Shown: positions 6,539 to 14,414, counted from the first letter of the stretch. The stretch: DNA of 14,601 bases from Candidatus Methanomethylophilaceae archaeon (GCA_017395275.1 JAFPVN010000091.1:1-14601); one strand, 5' to 3'. Made by a program: numbers and translations. The notes: generated from the letters alone by a model not told the origin.

Positions 6539-7497
6539 CCGACGAGGAGTACGCCCGCGCCACAGAGATGCTCAGGAACGCCGACACCAGGATGTCGGGC
6601 CTGTCCCTGCTGAGGAAGCTGGCAGAGGACGGGGACACCAGGGCAATGTGCGACTACGGCAGGCTGTTCGACACGCAGGGGGCCCCGGTCACCCAGAATT
6701 CCGACGAGGCCTTCAAATGGTACCTCATGGCCGCCGAGTACGGCGACGACCGCGGACAGTTCTACGTCGGCGAATCGTACTACGAGGGCAGGATAATCGA
6801 GCAGGACTACGTTCAGGCATGCAAGTGGTTCACCCTGTCCGCAGAGAAGGGATACGCCATCGCACAGTACTATCTGGGTCATATGTACTACCGCGGGAAC
6901 GGGGTGCCCATAGACGAGAAGGAGGCCATGAGGTGGTTCATCCTCTCCGTCGACCGCGAGTGCAACGAGGCGCGTGTGACGCTGGGCGACATATACTGCT
7001 CTCACAAGGACTACGACAGCTACGAGGCCGCCTACCAGCTGTACACCGCGGCGATGGGCGACGACTACGGTCCCGCCTTCTACAGGCTCGGTATGATGAA
7101 CTATCTCGGCCAGGGACGCCCCCAGAACTTCCTCGCAGCGCTCAAGATCTTCAGGAACGGGGCGGAACTCAACGACGTCGACTGCAACTACATGGTCGGC
7201 AGGATGTCGTATCTCGGCGAGGGCACGATCAAGGACATCTCCATCGGGATAAGGTACCTGAACATCGCCGAGGGCATGGGCAGCGAGGCCGCCAAGGAGT
7301 TCCTGAACAAGATAGACCACACCAGGAAGAACAACTCCAAATGGGGGTCCGCAGGCAGCAACCTCATCGAGGTGGACCTCCTCGATACGCCCGACCTCCT
7401 GCAGCGTCCCGCAAAGGAGGACGTGGTGAACCGCAGCGTGTCCGAGGGACCGCGCGAGAAGAGGGGATTCTTCAGCGGATTGTTCGGTAAGAAGTGA
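6535..7497 (+). CDS. Sel1-repeat (TPR-like) protein coupled to the Hsp70-like gene
   Basis: 320 residues. About six Sel1 repeats of 35-36 residues fill positions 34-250 (units near 36, 72, 108, 144, 180, 216). They carry the usual G-x-x-Y-x-x-G ... A-x-x-W/L-F/Y-x-x-A-A/S-E pattern, the fourth being shorter and less regular. A non-repeat tail of about 60 residues ends G-F-F-S-G-L-F-G-K-K, a small aromatic/basic peptide that could be a docking or membrane-touching motif. There is no signal peptide. The start codon is inside the end of the Hsp70-like gene (ATGA overlap) with a strong GGTGGGG-type SD, so the two are made together. Given that TPR-type proteins commonly serve Hsp70s as co-chaperones, a substrate-bringing or scaffolding partner is likely, but this is inference. 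A start at 6460, further upstream, was rejected as it only overlaps Hsp70 coding sequence. Confidence 0.92.
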   Translation: MTDEEYARATEMLRNADTRMSGLSLLRKLAEDGDTRAMCDYGRLFDTQGAPVTQNSDEAFKWYLMAAEYGDDRGQFYVGESYYEGRIIEQDYVQACKWFTLSAEKGYAIAQYYLGHMYYRGNGVPIDEKEAMRWFILSVDRECNEARVTLGDIYCSHKDYDSYEAAYQLYTAAMGDDYGPAFYRLGMMNYLGQGRPQNFLAALKIFRNGAELNDVDCNYMVGRMSYLGEGTIKDISIGIRYLNIAEGMGSEAAKEFLNKIDHTRKNNSKWGSAGSNLIEVDLLDTPDLLQRPAKEDVVNRSVSEGPREKRGFFSGLFGKK

Positions 7498-8457
7498 TCA
7501 GATACCTTTGGCGCCCATCAGCACCAGGTATGCCAGCAGCGCCTCCAGCTGGATGCGCTCGTTGCTCCCCTCGACTATCCTGAACTCGATCTCGCCGGTC
7601 TTGTCGATGAGGCGGACCTTGTCGCCGTCGGTGATGCTCAGATCGAAGAACGACGAGTGGATCTGCTTTATGATGTCCTGCCCCGAGAGGCCGTACGTGA
7701 CCATGATGTCGTCCAGCCTGTCGCGCGCTCCGACGAAGTTGCCTCCCAGCGCCATCTCCAGCATGTGCTTGACCTCTTCCGGATTGGCCATACCGGAGAT
7801 CTGGTAGATGGTGTCCATGTCGATGTGCTTGTTGAGTGATGCGGCCACCTGCAAGGAGTTCACCGCGCGGCGCATGTCTCCCCTAGCCACGTGCACGAGT
7901 CCGGCCACGGCCTCCTCGTCGATGTCCACCTGCTCCATGTTGATGATCCTCTGCAGGTATCCGCGGAGGTCCTCCGACGTCAGGGGCTTGAACCTGAAGA
8001 CCGCGCATCTGGACTGGATGGGGTCGATGATCTTGGATGAGTAGTTGCACGAGAGGATGAAGCGGCAGATCTTGGAGTACTTCTCCATGGTCCTCCTGAG
8101 CGCCGCCTGCGCGTCCGAGGTGAGCGCGTCGGCCTCGTCCATGAAGATGATCTTGAACTCGGCTCCGCCGAGGGGGGCGTTCCTGGCGAACTCCTTGATC
8201 TTTCCCCTCACCACGTCGATCCCCCTCTCGTCGGAGGCGTTGAGCTCGATGAAGTTCCCTCTCCAGTCGTCGCCGAACATCTCCTTCGCTATAGCGAGGG
8301 AACAGGTCGTCTTCCCGACGCCCGCGGGACCGGTGAAAAGCAGGTGGGGCATGTTGTTGGTCTCGACGTAGGCTCTCAGTCTTTCGACAACGTGCTTCTG
8401 TCCGACTACCTCGTTAAGCTTCTTAGGCCTGTACTTCTCGGTCCAAATCTCGTTCAT
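7498..8457 (-). CDS. rfcS: Replication factor C small subunit (clamp loader)
   Basis: AAA+ ATPase that, with the large subunit, opens PCNA and loads it at primer ends during DNA replication. 319 residues, normal for archaeal RfcS. It starts with the typical W-T-E-K-Y-R-P, then Walker A G-P-A-G-V-G-K-T (43-50), N-A-S-D-E-R-G (73-79), Walker B I-I-F-M-D-E-A-D (103-110), sensor 1 S-C-N (136-138) and the S-R-C arginine-finger motif (149-151) of clamp loaders. The C-terminal collar domain follows. The TATA-like sequence at 8481-8488 suggests an almost leaderless message. Its stop codon touches that of the convergent Sel1 gene with no base between. It is divergent from the NIF3-cdc6-ncsA operon, so two replication genes lie close together. 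Very sure. Confidence 0.97.
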   Translation of the reverse strand: MNEIWTEKYRPKKLNEVVGQKHVVERLRAYVETNNMPHLLFTGPAGVGKTTCSLAIAKEMFGDDWRGNFIELNASDERGIDVVRGKIKEFARNAPLGGAEFKIIFMDEADALTSDAQAALRRTMEKYSKICRFILSCNYSSKIIDPIQSRCAVFRFKPLTSEDLRGYLQRIINMEQVDIDEEAVAGLVHVARGDMRRAVNSLQVAASLNKHIDMDTIYQISGMANPEEVKHMLEMALGGNFVGARDRLDDIMVTYGLSGQDIIKQIHSSFFDLSITDGDKVRLIDKTGEIEFRIVEGSNERIQLEALLAYLVLMGAKGI

Positions 8458-8480
8458 GCGATCGCACCCCCATGCACCTG

Positions 8481-8488
8481 ATATAAGT
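8481..8488 (-). promoter_or_regulatory. Putative TATA box of rfcS
   Basis: On the minus strand this reads ACTTATAT, preceded by TTTA. It lies 24-31 bases upstream of the ATG at 8457, which fits a leaderless archaeal transcript. Confidence 0.6.
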
Positions 8489-8566
8489 TAAACGTTCGCA
8501 CACTGGATTCCGGACGGTATCGGCGGTATGTATGTGCCAGCATCGTATCCCTGTGATTGATCGGTC

Positions 8567-8590
8567 ACCCGCCTCCGGACGACGGTGGGT
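8567..8590 (+). promoter_or_regulatory. Leader hairpin that could mask the Shine-Dalgarno of the NIF3-like gene
   Basis: ACCCGCC (8567-8573) can pair with GGTGGGT (8584-8590), seven pairs including one G-U, around a 10-base loop. The 3' arm contains GGTGGG, the best Shine-Dalgarno candidate, about 10 bases before the ATG at 8599. If the transcript starts far enough upstream, folding would hide it. No convincing TATA box was found for this gene (TATGTATG at 8527-8534 is the best), so the hairpin may not be in the RNA. Confidence 0.3.
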
Positions 8591-8598
8591 CAAAGGTT

Positions 8599-9579
8599 AT
8601 GAACACAGACGGGATACCCCCCAACATGAAGCTCTCCGATGCGTACAGATTGGCGATCGAAACGGGAATGAAGAACGACCCAAGGCCCAAGGCTGAGGTC
8701 GAGAAGGTCCTCAGCGACGCCAGGAAGCAGTACGATGAGATGGAAGACGATAAGAAGCAGTACTTCGACCAGGAGAGGCTGTGGAACCCCTATGCTGATT
8801 CCAGGTTCTCGTGGGGGGACGGCGAGAAGGATGTGGACAAGCTCATGTGGGGCATCGACATCGGCACCGGCGAGGTGCTCCTCGCGGACAGGCTCAACGA
8901 GAAGGGAGCAGGCATCGGAGGAATCGTGGCCCATCATCCCCTGGGAAGCGCCAGGACGCCCTTCCCCGAGGTCATGTGGATCCAGACCGAGATGTATCAC
9001 AGCAACGGCGTGCCGATCAACGTGGCGGAGTCCATGATGTCCCCCCGCGTGGAGGAGGTGCTCCGCGCGGTCCTCCCGGCCAACTACAACCAGGCCGTGG
9101 ACGCGGCGAGGCTGCTCGGTCTCCCGATAATGAACATCCACTCCCCGGCGGACAACTGCGTCCAGAAGTTCCTCGAGAGGGAGTTCGACGAGGAACCCGC
9201 CACGTACCTCTCGGACATCATCGACCATCTGATGAAGATAGAGGAATACCTGATGGCGGCTAAATACAACTCCGCGCCGAAGATCGTCGTCGGGAGCAAG
9301 ACCAACCACTGCGGCAGGATCGCCGTCAAGATGACGGGCGGGACCTCGGGACCGAAGGAGATCTACGAGGCACTGGCACATGCGGGTATCGGGACCGTCA
9401 TAGGCATGCACTTCCCCGAATCGCACATCGAGGAGGCGAAGAAGCACCGCATCAACATGGTGGTGTCCGGCCACATGGCGTCGGATTCCCTCGGCATCAA
9501 TCTCATCGCGGACGAGTGGCAGAGGAAGGGCATCGAGGTCCTCCCCTGCTCCGGTCTGCTCAGGGTAAGCAGGGTCTGA
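8599..9579 (+). CDS. NIF3-like dinuclear metal protein
   Basis: 326 residues, similar to the NIF3/YbgI family, toroidal proteins with a two-metal site. The biological reaction of the family is unsettled, although some members are annotated as GTP cyclohydrolase I type 2. Family signs: an A-H-H-P-L motif (His112-His113) after a strand, N-I-H-S-P-A-D (His181, Asp185) and, near the end, V-S-G-H-M-A-S-D-S-L-G (His292, Asp296). These His/Asp residues match the metal-binding pattern. An N-terminal ~60-residue helical, charged region precedes the core and is longer than in typical members. I chose the ATG at 8599 for its upstream GGTGGG; 8626 is an alternative. The next gene (cdc6-like) begins 2 bases after its stop, so it opens a three-gene operon with cdc6-like and ncsA. 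Family fairly sure, reaction unknown. Confidence 0.82.
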   Translation: MNTDGIPPNMKLSDAYRLAIETGMKNDPRPKAEVEKVLSDARKQYDEMEDDKKQYFDQERLWNPYADSRFSWGDGEKDVDKLMWGIDIGTGEVLLADRLNEKGAGIGGIVAHHPLGSARTPFPEVMWIQTEMYHSNGVPINVAESMMSPRVEEVLRAVLPANYNQAVDAARLLGLPIMNIHSPADNCVQKFLEREFDEEPATYLSDIIDHLMKIEEYLMAAKYNSAPKIVVGSKTNHCGRIAVKMTGGTSGPKEIYEALAHAGIGTVIGMHFPESHIEEAKKHRINMVVSGHMASDSLGINLIADEWQRKGIEVLPCSGLLRVSRV

Positions 9580-9581
9580 AC

Positions 9582-10760
9582 ATGTTCGACAGGGGCTCCA
9601 CGATAATCAAGGACGCGTCCAAGCTGACGTTCGACTACGTACCGGTCGAACTGATCAACAGGGACGCGGAGATGGAGACCCTCGAAATGATAATGCGTCC
9701 CGTGGTGGACACCGCGGCATCGGAAACCGCATTCGTCGCCGGTAATATAGGGTCCGGGAAGACCGCCACGGTGAAGAGGTTCTGCATGGACATGCTGGAC
9801 TACTGCGGCCGCCACAACGTGCCCTTCGGTTACATACTGATCAACTGCAGGCAGAAGACCACCGACGCATCGATACTGGTGCAGCTCATCAGGTACTTCG
9901 ACAGGGACTTCCCCGACAAGGGGTTCTCCCCCGCCGACATGCTGCTGGTGCTGAGGAAGCACATAGTGAAATCTGGGAAGAGGATGTTGATCGTCCTCGA
10001 CGAGGTGGACAGCCTCATCAAGAGGGGTTCCACCGATCTCATCTATCAAATAACCCGCTTCAGCGACGACGACTACAACAAGGTCTCGCTGTCGCTGATC
10101 CTCATCTCGCAGGAGTACGTCCTCAACAAGATAGACAAGGCCTCCCTGTCCACGTTCAAGAGCGCCAACACCATCCGCTTCAGGAAGTACAACAAGGAGG
10201 ACCTGGTGGCGATAACCGCATCCCGTGCCAAGCTGGCACTTGTGGACGGGACCTTCGATGACGAGATAATTGACTTCATCGCGGACATAGCCGCGGACAC
10301 CGGCGACGCCCGCGTAGCGATAGATCTTCTGGACAAATCCGCGAGGTTCGCCGAGAACGGTTCGGCGGGAGCGATCATGGCCGAGGACGTCAGATCGGCA
10401 AAGAACCTGATGTACAACCTCGTGTCCGCATCCAATCTCAGGCAGTTCGGCATGAACAAGCTCCTTGTGCTGCTGGCCGTATCGCGCTGCATAAAGAACA
10501 AGACCTACGTATCGCAGAAGGCGGTCGAGAATACCTATGCGGTCGTGTGCGAGGAGTACGAGACCCCCGCCAAGGGACACACGCAGTTCTGGTCGTACAT
10601 CATCGCGATGGAGAAGGAGGGCTTCATCAAGACCTTCAAGCAGTTCGACCACGCCGAGGGCGCCATCGTCAAGTACATCTCCCTGCCGGACATCCCCGCA
10701 TCCACGCTGTCAAGGATCATCGAGAGGATCATCGAAGGGGTGGACGACGATGAGATGTGA
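9582..10760 (+). CDS. cdc6: Orc1/Cdc6-type AAA+ ATPase
   Basis: 392 residues. Archaeal Orc1/Cdc6 proteins bind replication origins and recruit the MCM helicase. Here an AAA+ domain has Walker A G-N-I-G-S-G-K-T (54-61), Walker B L-I-V-L-D-E-V-D (136-143), a sensor-1 strand L-I-L-I-S-Q (172-177) and sensor 2 G-D-A-R-V-A (241-246, Arg244). It is followed by a lid and a C-terminal winged-helix region (about 285-390). Sensor 1 has Gln where Asn is usual, and the following D-x-R arginine-finger area is altered (D-K-A-S-L), so this may be a diverged paralogue rather than the main initiator. It starts 2 bases after the NIF3-like gene and overlaps ncsA by 11 bases. No origin-like repeats were seen beside it. 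Family strong, initiator role less so. Confidence 0.85.
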   Translation: MFDRGSTIIKDASKLTFDYVPVELINRDAEMETLEMIMRPVVDTAASETAFVAGNIGSGKTATVKRFCMDMLDYCGRHNVPFGYILINCRQKTTDASILVQLIRYFDRDFPDKGFSPADMLLVLRKHIVKSGKRMLIVLDEVDSLIKRGSTDLIYQITRFSDDDYNKVSLSLILISQEYVLNKIDKASLSTFKSANTIRFRKYNKEDLVAITASRAKLALVDGTFDDEIIDFIADIAADTGDARVAIDLLDKSARFAENGSAGAIMAEDVRSAKNLMYNLVSASNLRQFGMNKLLVLLAVSRCIKNKTYVSQKAVENTYAVVCEEYETPAKGHTQFWSYIIAMEKEGFIKTFKQFDHAEGAIVKYISLPDIPASTLSRIIERIIEGVDDDEM

Positions 10761-11673
10761 CCAATGCCAGAGGGACGCGGTCACCTTCATCAGGTACAAC
10801 GGCGCGCATCTGTGCGCGGAACACTTCATGAAGTACGTGGACAAGCGCGTGAAGAAGGAGATACGCATACAGGCCGACCTCCGTTCCGGGGGGACGGTCG
10901 GGGTGGCCGTCTCCGGCGGGAAGGACAGCATGGTCACGCTGGACATCCTCTACGAGACCTTCAGGAAGCGCAGGGACGTCGAGATACACTGCATCACAAT
11001 AGACGAGGGGATCGGAGGGTACCGTCCCCCCAGCATAGACATCGTGAGGAAGTACTGCGGGGAGAGGGACATACCCCTCCATATCAGGTCCTTCGAGGAC
11101 ACCGTCGGACTCACGATGGACGAGGTCGCACCGCACTCCGGGGAGAACAGCCCCTGCACCTACTGCGGGGTGTTCAGGCGCAAGTGCATGAACGACCTCG
11201 CGAGGGAGATCGGGGCGAAGTACCTCGCCACCGGACACAACCTCGATGATATGACCCAGTCGATCATGATGAACTTCGCAAGAGGCGATATCGAGAGACT
11301 TGCGAGACTAGGTCCCCACAAGAAGATCCAGCCCGGCCTCGTGCCCAGGATCGCGCCGCTCCGCCTGATACCGGAGAAGGAGAGCCTGCTCTACGCCATG
11401 GTGGCGAAGATCCCCTTCCACGACGGGGTGTGTCCCTATTGGACCGAGGCGCTGAGGAACCAGTACAGGGACGTCGTCGATTCCCTGGAGAGCCGTTCCC
11501 CGGGATCGAAGTTCAGCATACTGTCGTCCTACGACCAATTGTATCCCATGCTGATGGACCATTACGAACCCGCCGAGCTCAAGAGATGCTCATGCGGGGA
11601 GCCCACGCTCGGTAAGGAATGCAAGTCCTGCGAGCTGTCCCGCAGGATGAGGAAGGTCCTCGGGAAGGAGTGA
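10750..11673 (+). CDS. ncsA: tRNA 2-thiouridine synthase, NcsA/TtuA (CTU1) family
   Basis: 307 residues. It adenylates a tRNA uridine and replaces the 2-oxygen with sulfur, either at U34 (NcsA/Ncs6) or U54 (TtuA). N-terminal zinc site C3-x2-C6 ... C22-x2-H25; PP-loop S-G-G-K-D-S at 55-60; C136-T-Y-C139 plus C228, the three Cys that hold a 4Fe-4S cluster in this family; A-T-G-H-N-L-D-D at 160-167; C-terminal zinc site C280-x-C282 ... C291-x2-C294. All expected residues are present, so it should be active. The ATG lies inside the end of the cdc6-like gene (11-base overlap) with GGGGTGG a few bases upstream, so translation is coupled. U34 versus U54 cannot be decided by eye. Its stop lies 1 base from that of convergent cysS. 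Confidence 0.9.
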   Translation: MRCDQCQRDAVTFIRYNGAHLCAEHFMKYVDKRVKKEIRIQADLRSGGTVGVAVSGGKDSMVTLDILYETFRKRRDVEIHCITIDEGIGGYRPPSIDIVRKYCGERDIPLHIRSFEDTVGLTMDEVAPHSGENSPCTYCGVFRRKCMNDLAREIGAKYLATGHNLDDMTQSIMMNFARGDIERLARLGPHKKIQPGLVPRIAPLRLIPEKESLLYAMVAKIPFHDGVCPYWTEALRNQYRDVVDSLESRSPGSKFSILSSYDQLYPMLMDHYEPAELKRCSCGEPTLGKECKSCELSRRMRKVLGKE

Positions 11674-11674
11674 A

Positions 11675-13093
11675 TCAGATCCTCTTCCACTTGGCGCCGG
11701 ACGAGGAGTCCTCCAGCTGGATGCCCGCCTCGGTGAGCCTGTCGCGGATCATGTCCGCGAGGTCGTACGCCTTGCGCTTGCGGAGCTCCGCGCGGATGTC
11801 TATCAGGATGCCCATGACGGCATCGAGGGAATCGTCGGAACCGGAATCCTCGGGCATTATGCCCAGGACCTTGTCGATCTCCTGTATGAACGCGATGACG
11901 GATTCCGCTCCCTTCTTGGATAACGTGCCGTCGGCCATCATCCTGTTGGTGTTCCTCGCAAGTGCGAACAGAACCTCGATGGCGTCGCGGGTGTTGAAGT
12001 CATCGTCCATGCGCTCCTTGAAGTCCTTCCTGGACTGCTCTACGAGCCCGGAGGCGTCGTCGGTCCCCGATGCGGTCTTCGCGTAGGACTCCAGGCTCCT
12101 GTAGTTGTTCCACAGCCTCTTCAGGGCGTTGCTCGCTTCCTGTATGAGGTCCTCGCCGTAGAGGAGGGGGCTCATGTAGTGGGTGTTGAGGAAGTAGAAG
12201 CGGATGGTGTACTTGTCGTACTTCGCCGCGACGTCCTTCACGCTGAAGAAGTTGCCCAGGGATTTGGACATCTTCTCCTCCTTGCTCATGCCCACTCCCT
12301 TCACCTGGAGCATGCCGTTGTGCATCCAGTAGTTGGCCAGGGGCTTGCCGAGGCATGCCTCGGTCTGGAGGATCTCGTTCTCGTGGTGCGGGAAGATGAG
12401 GTCGTTGCCTCCGCCGTGGATGTCGATGGTCTCGCCGAGGTGGCGCCTGATCATCGCGGAGCACTCGATGTGCCATCCGGGCTTGCCCTTGCCCCACGGG
12501 GAGTCCCATGCGATCTCGCCGGGCTTGGCGGCCTTCCAGAGGGCGAAGTCCATGGGATTCCTCTTCTCCTCGTCGTTGAGGACCTGCCTTCCCTGGTTGC
12601 TCATATTCTCCAGCTTCTGGTTGGTGAGGCGACCGTAGTTCTCCACCTTGTCCACGGAGAAGTACACGCTGCCGTCGCTGGTGACGTAGCCGAAGCCGTT
12701 GTCGATGATCTCCTTGACCATCTGTATGATGTCGCCCATGCTCTCGGAGGCCTTGGGGTAGATGTCGGCACGGTTCAGACCCAGTTTCGCCGTGTCCTCG
12801 AAGTACTTGTCAATGTACTGCGCGGAGAGCTGGAGGGGCTCGATCCCCCTCTCCTTCGCGCGGATGATGATCTTGTCGTCCACGTCCGTGAAGTTGGTGA
12901 CGTGCGTGACCTGGTAGCCGCTGTACCTGAGGTACCTGGCGACGGTGTCGAAGACGATCATGCTCCTGGCGTGTCCCATGTGTATGTCGTCGTAAACGGT
13001 CACTCCGCAGACGTACATCCTGACCTTGCCCGGCTCTATGGGCTTGAACTCTTCTTTCTTCCCGGTCAGGGTGTTGTGGATGAATAGGGTCAT
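11675..13093 (-). CDS. cysS: Cysteinyl-tRNA synthetase
   Basis: Class I synthetase that charges tRNA-Cys with cysteine. 472 residues, near the usual ~460-470. It has V-C-G-V-T-V-Y-D-D with Cys29, HIGH-type H-M-G-H (38-41), F-T-D-V-D-D-K-I (68-75), W-H-I-E-C-S (207-212, Cys211), H-G-G-G-N-D-L (226-232), H-H-E-N-E (236-240) and K-M-S-K-S (274-278). Cys29, Cys211, His236 and Glu240 are the expected zinc ligands that select cysteine. The start at 13093 fits the family; the open frame reaching 13303 crosses the promoters and the neighbouring gene. A TATA-like ATTAATAAA (minus strand) lies 23-31 bases upstream. Many methanogens instead make Cys-tRNA through SepRS/SepCysS, so this copy shows the direct route is available here. 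Very sure. Confidence 0.97.
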   Translation of the reverse strand: MTLFIHNTLTGKKEEFKPIEPGKVRMYVCGVTVYDDIHMGHARSMIVFDTVARYLRYSGYQVTHVTNFTDVDDKIIIRAKERGIEPLQLSAQYIDKYFEDTAKLGLNRADIYPKASESMGDIIQMVKEIIDNGFGYVTSDGSVYFSVDKVENYGRLTNQKLENMSNQGRQVLNDEEKRNPMDFALWKAAKPGEIAWDSPWGKGKPGWHIECSAMIRRHLGETIDIHGGGNDLIFPHHENEILQTEACLGKPLANYWMHNGMLQVKGVGMSKEEKMSKSLGNFFSVKDVAAKYDKYTIRFYFLNTHYMSPLLYGEDLIQEASNALKRLWNNYRSLESYAKTASGTDDASGLVEQSRKDFKERMDDDFNTRDAIEVLFALARNTNRMMADGTLSKKGAESVIAFIQEIDKVLGIMPEDSGSDDSLDAVMGILIDIRAELRKRKAYDLADMIRDRLTEAGIQLEDSSSGAKWKRI

Positions 13094-13115
13094 GGGGTGC
13101 TGAACTGTGACACCC

Positions 13116-13124
13116 TTTATTAAT
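13116..13124 (-). promoter_or_regulatory. Putative TATA box of cysS
   Basis: Minus strand ATTAATAAA, 23-31 bases before the ATG at 13093, consistent with a leaderless message. Between box and start, GGGTG (13095-13099) and CACCC (13111-13115) form a short dyad that may be a control site or chance. Confidence 0.5.
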
Positions 13125-13137
13125 CTTCGCGGGCGTG

Positions 13138-13147
13138 TATTTATATT
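13138..13147 (+). promoter_or_regulatory. Putative TATA box of the permease gene
   Basis: TATTTATATT ends 22 bases before the ATG at 13170, with its centre about 27 bases upstream. Transcription would therefore begin at or beside the start codon. This supports 13170 rather than the earlier in-frame GTG at 13107. Confidence 0.6.
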
Positions 13148-13169
13148 TCGCGTGCGGAATCCACGTCCC

Positions 13170-14414
13170 ATGTCCTGGGAGATTTGGGCGGCGGGGATCG
13201 TGTTCGTCATCACGTACGCGCTCATATCGCTCAGGAGACTTCCCGGGATCGAGGTGACCACGTGGCAGGCCTCTCTGTTCGGGGCCGTGCTGATGCTGAT
13301 CATCGGGGCGGTGTCCTTTGACCTGATACCCGATTACGTGAACTCGGACATACTGCTCCTGCTGCTGGGCATGATGCTCCTCGTCGCATCTCTGGACGTG
13401 TGCGGGTTCTTCGACATAACGGCGGGACTGCTCATGAGGTGCAGCGTCAGCGGGAGGATGCTGCTCGGTTCTGTGATGATACTGTCCGCGGTCCTCTCGG
13501 CGCTGGTGCTCAACGATGCTGTGGTCCTGCTGATGACGCCTGCGGTCATCAGATGCTGCCAGAAGGCGGGATGCGACCCGATCCCGTATCTCATCGCGGT
13601 GTTCGTCTCCGCCAACATAGGGAGCGTGGCAACCGTCATCGGCAACCCGCAGAACGCATACATAGCGACGAGCGCGGACATCAGCTTCCTGACGTTCTCG
13701 CAGTACATGGTACCTCTATCTTTCATATGTCTGGCACTTTCGTATCTCATCCTTCTCCTGATGTTCGGGAGGAGGCTCGATCCCGAGCATCCCGACGTGC
13801 ACCGCGAGCCCATGAGGTACGACAGGAGGCTCTATCCCATACTGGCGATAATGGCCGCCATGATCGTCATGTTCGCCCTCTCGCACACCCTCGACATACC
13901 GCTGTGGTCCGTGGCCGTCGCCGGCGGTGCGCTGTCCTACGCCATAGTCGCGACCAAGGGCCGCAAGGTGATATTCGGAGTGGTCAGAAGGGTGGATTGG
14001 GGAGTCCTACTGTTCTTCATCGGCCTGTTCATCGTCATGGGCGGCGCGGTGGAGACAGGGATGATAGACGTACTGACGGATTCCTTCCCCGGGTTCTCCG
14101 ACGGTTCGCCGTCGATCGCGAGCCTCACGGTGGTGACCACGATCCTTTCCAACCTCATCAGCAACGTGCCCTGCGTGATACTCCTCGACAACATGATCCC
14201 CGCCGGGAACCTCGCCCTTTGGCTCACCCTCGCCGCCGCGTCCACGCTCGCGGGTAACATGACCATGATAGGCGCCGCGGCCAACGTGATCGTGTCCGAG
14301 GAAGCGGAGAAGATGTCGATAAGGATCAACTTCTGGAGATTCCTGAGGATAGGCATCCCCGTGTCGCTGGTGACCCTGGGGGTCACCTACGTCTACCTGA
14401 CCTTACTGTTCTGA
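13170..14414 (+). CDS. Ion-transporter-superfamily permease (ArsB/NhaD/SLC13-like)
   Basis: 414 residues with about ten to twelve hydrophobic helices, an integral cytoplasmic-membrane carrier. It shows the two inverted halves typical of the superfamily. The first half has V-L-N-D-A-V-V-L-L-M-T-P (helix ~115-126) followed by V-I-G-N-P-Q-N-A; the second has S-N-L-I-S-N-V-P-C-V-I-L-L followed by A-G-N-M-T-M-I-G-A-A-A-N-V-I-V. These paired N-D/S-N and G-N/G-A-A-N loops are where the anion or Na+ is bound in relatives such as ArsB, YbiR and SLC13/DASS carriers. The substrate (arsenite, dicarboxylate, sulfate or other anion) cannot be read from sequence. No arsR, arsA or arsM lies beside it, so arsenite is not favoured by context. 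It is apparently monocistronic, and its 3' end overlaps the convergent methyltransferase gene by 12 bases. Confidence 0.88.
   Translation: MSWEIWAAGIVFVITYALISLRRLPGIEVTTWQASLFGAVLMLIIGAVSFDLIPDYVNSDILLLLLGMMLLVASLDVCGFFDITAGLLMRCSVSGRMLLGSVMILSAVLSALVLNDAVVLLMTPAVIRCCQKAGCDPIPYLIAVFVSANIGSVATVIGNPQNAYIATSADISFLTFSQYMVPLSFICLALSYLILLLMFGRRLDPEHPDVHREPMRYDRRLYPILAIMAAMIVMFALSHTLDIPLWSVAVAGGALSYAIVATKGRKVIFGVVRRVDWGVLLFFIGLFIVMGGAVETGMIDVLTDSFPGFSDGSPSIASLTVVTTILSNLISNVPCVILLDNMIPAGNLALWLTLAAASTLAGNMTMIGAAANVIVSEEAEKMSIRINFWRFLRIGIPVSLVTLGVTYVYLTLLF

Noticed and set aside
8458..8598. Possible replication origin beside the cdc6-like operon and rfcS
   Set aside because: No repeated origin-recognition-box-like sequences and no strongly AT-rich unwinding region were seen in this gap.
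13095..13115. GGGTG...CACCC dyad upstream of cysS as a T-box or riboswitch
   Set aside because: The arms are only 5 bp, the gene looks leaderless, and T-boxes are bacterial; no further structure is visible.
13107..13169. GTG start for the permease
   Set aside because: It precedes the likely TATA box, and the added residues are basic and not part of the first membrane helix.
13094..13303. N-terminal extension of cysS by 70 residues
   Set aside because: It would cover both promoters and the start of the divergent permease gene; M-T-L-F-I-H-N-T is the normal start of the family.
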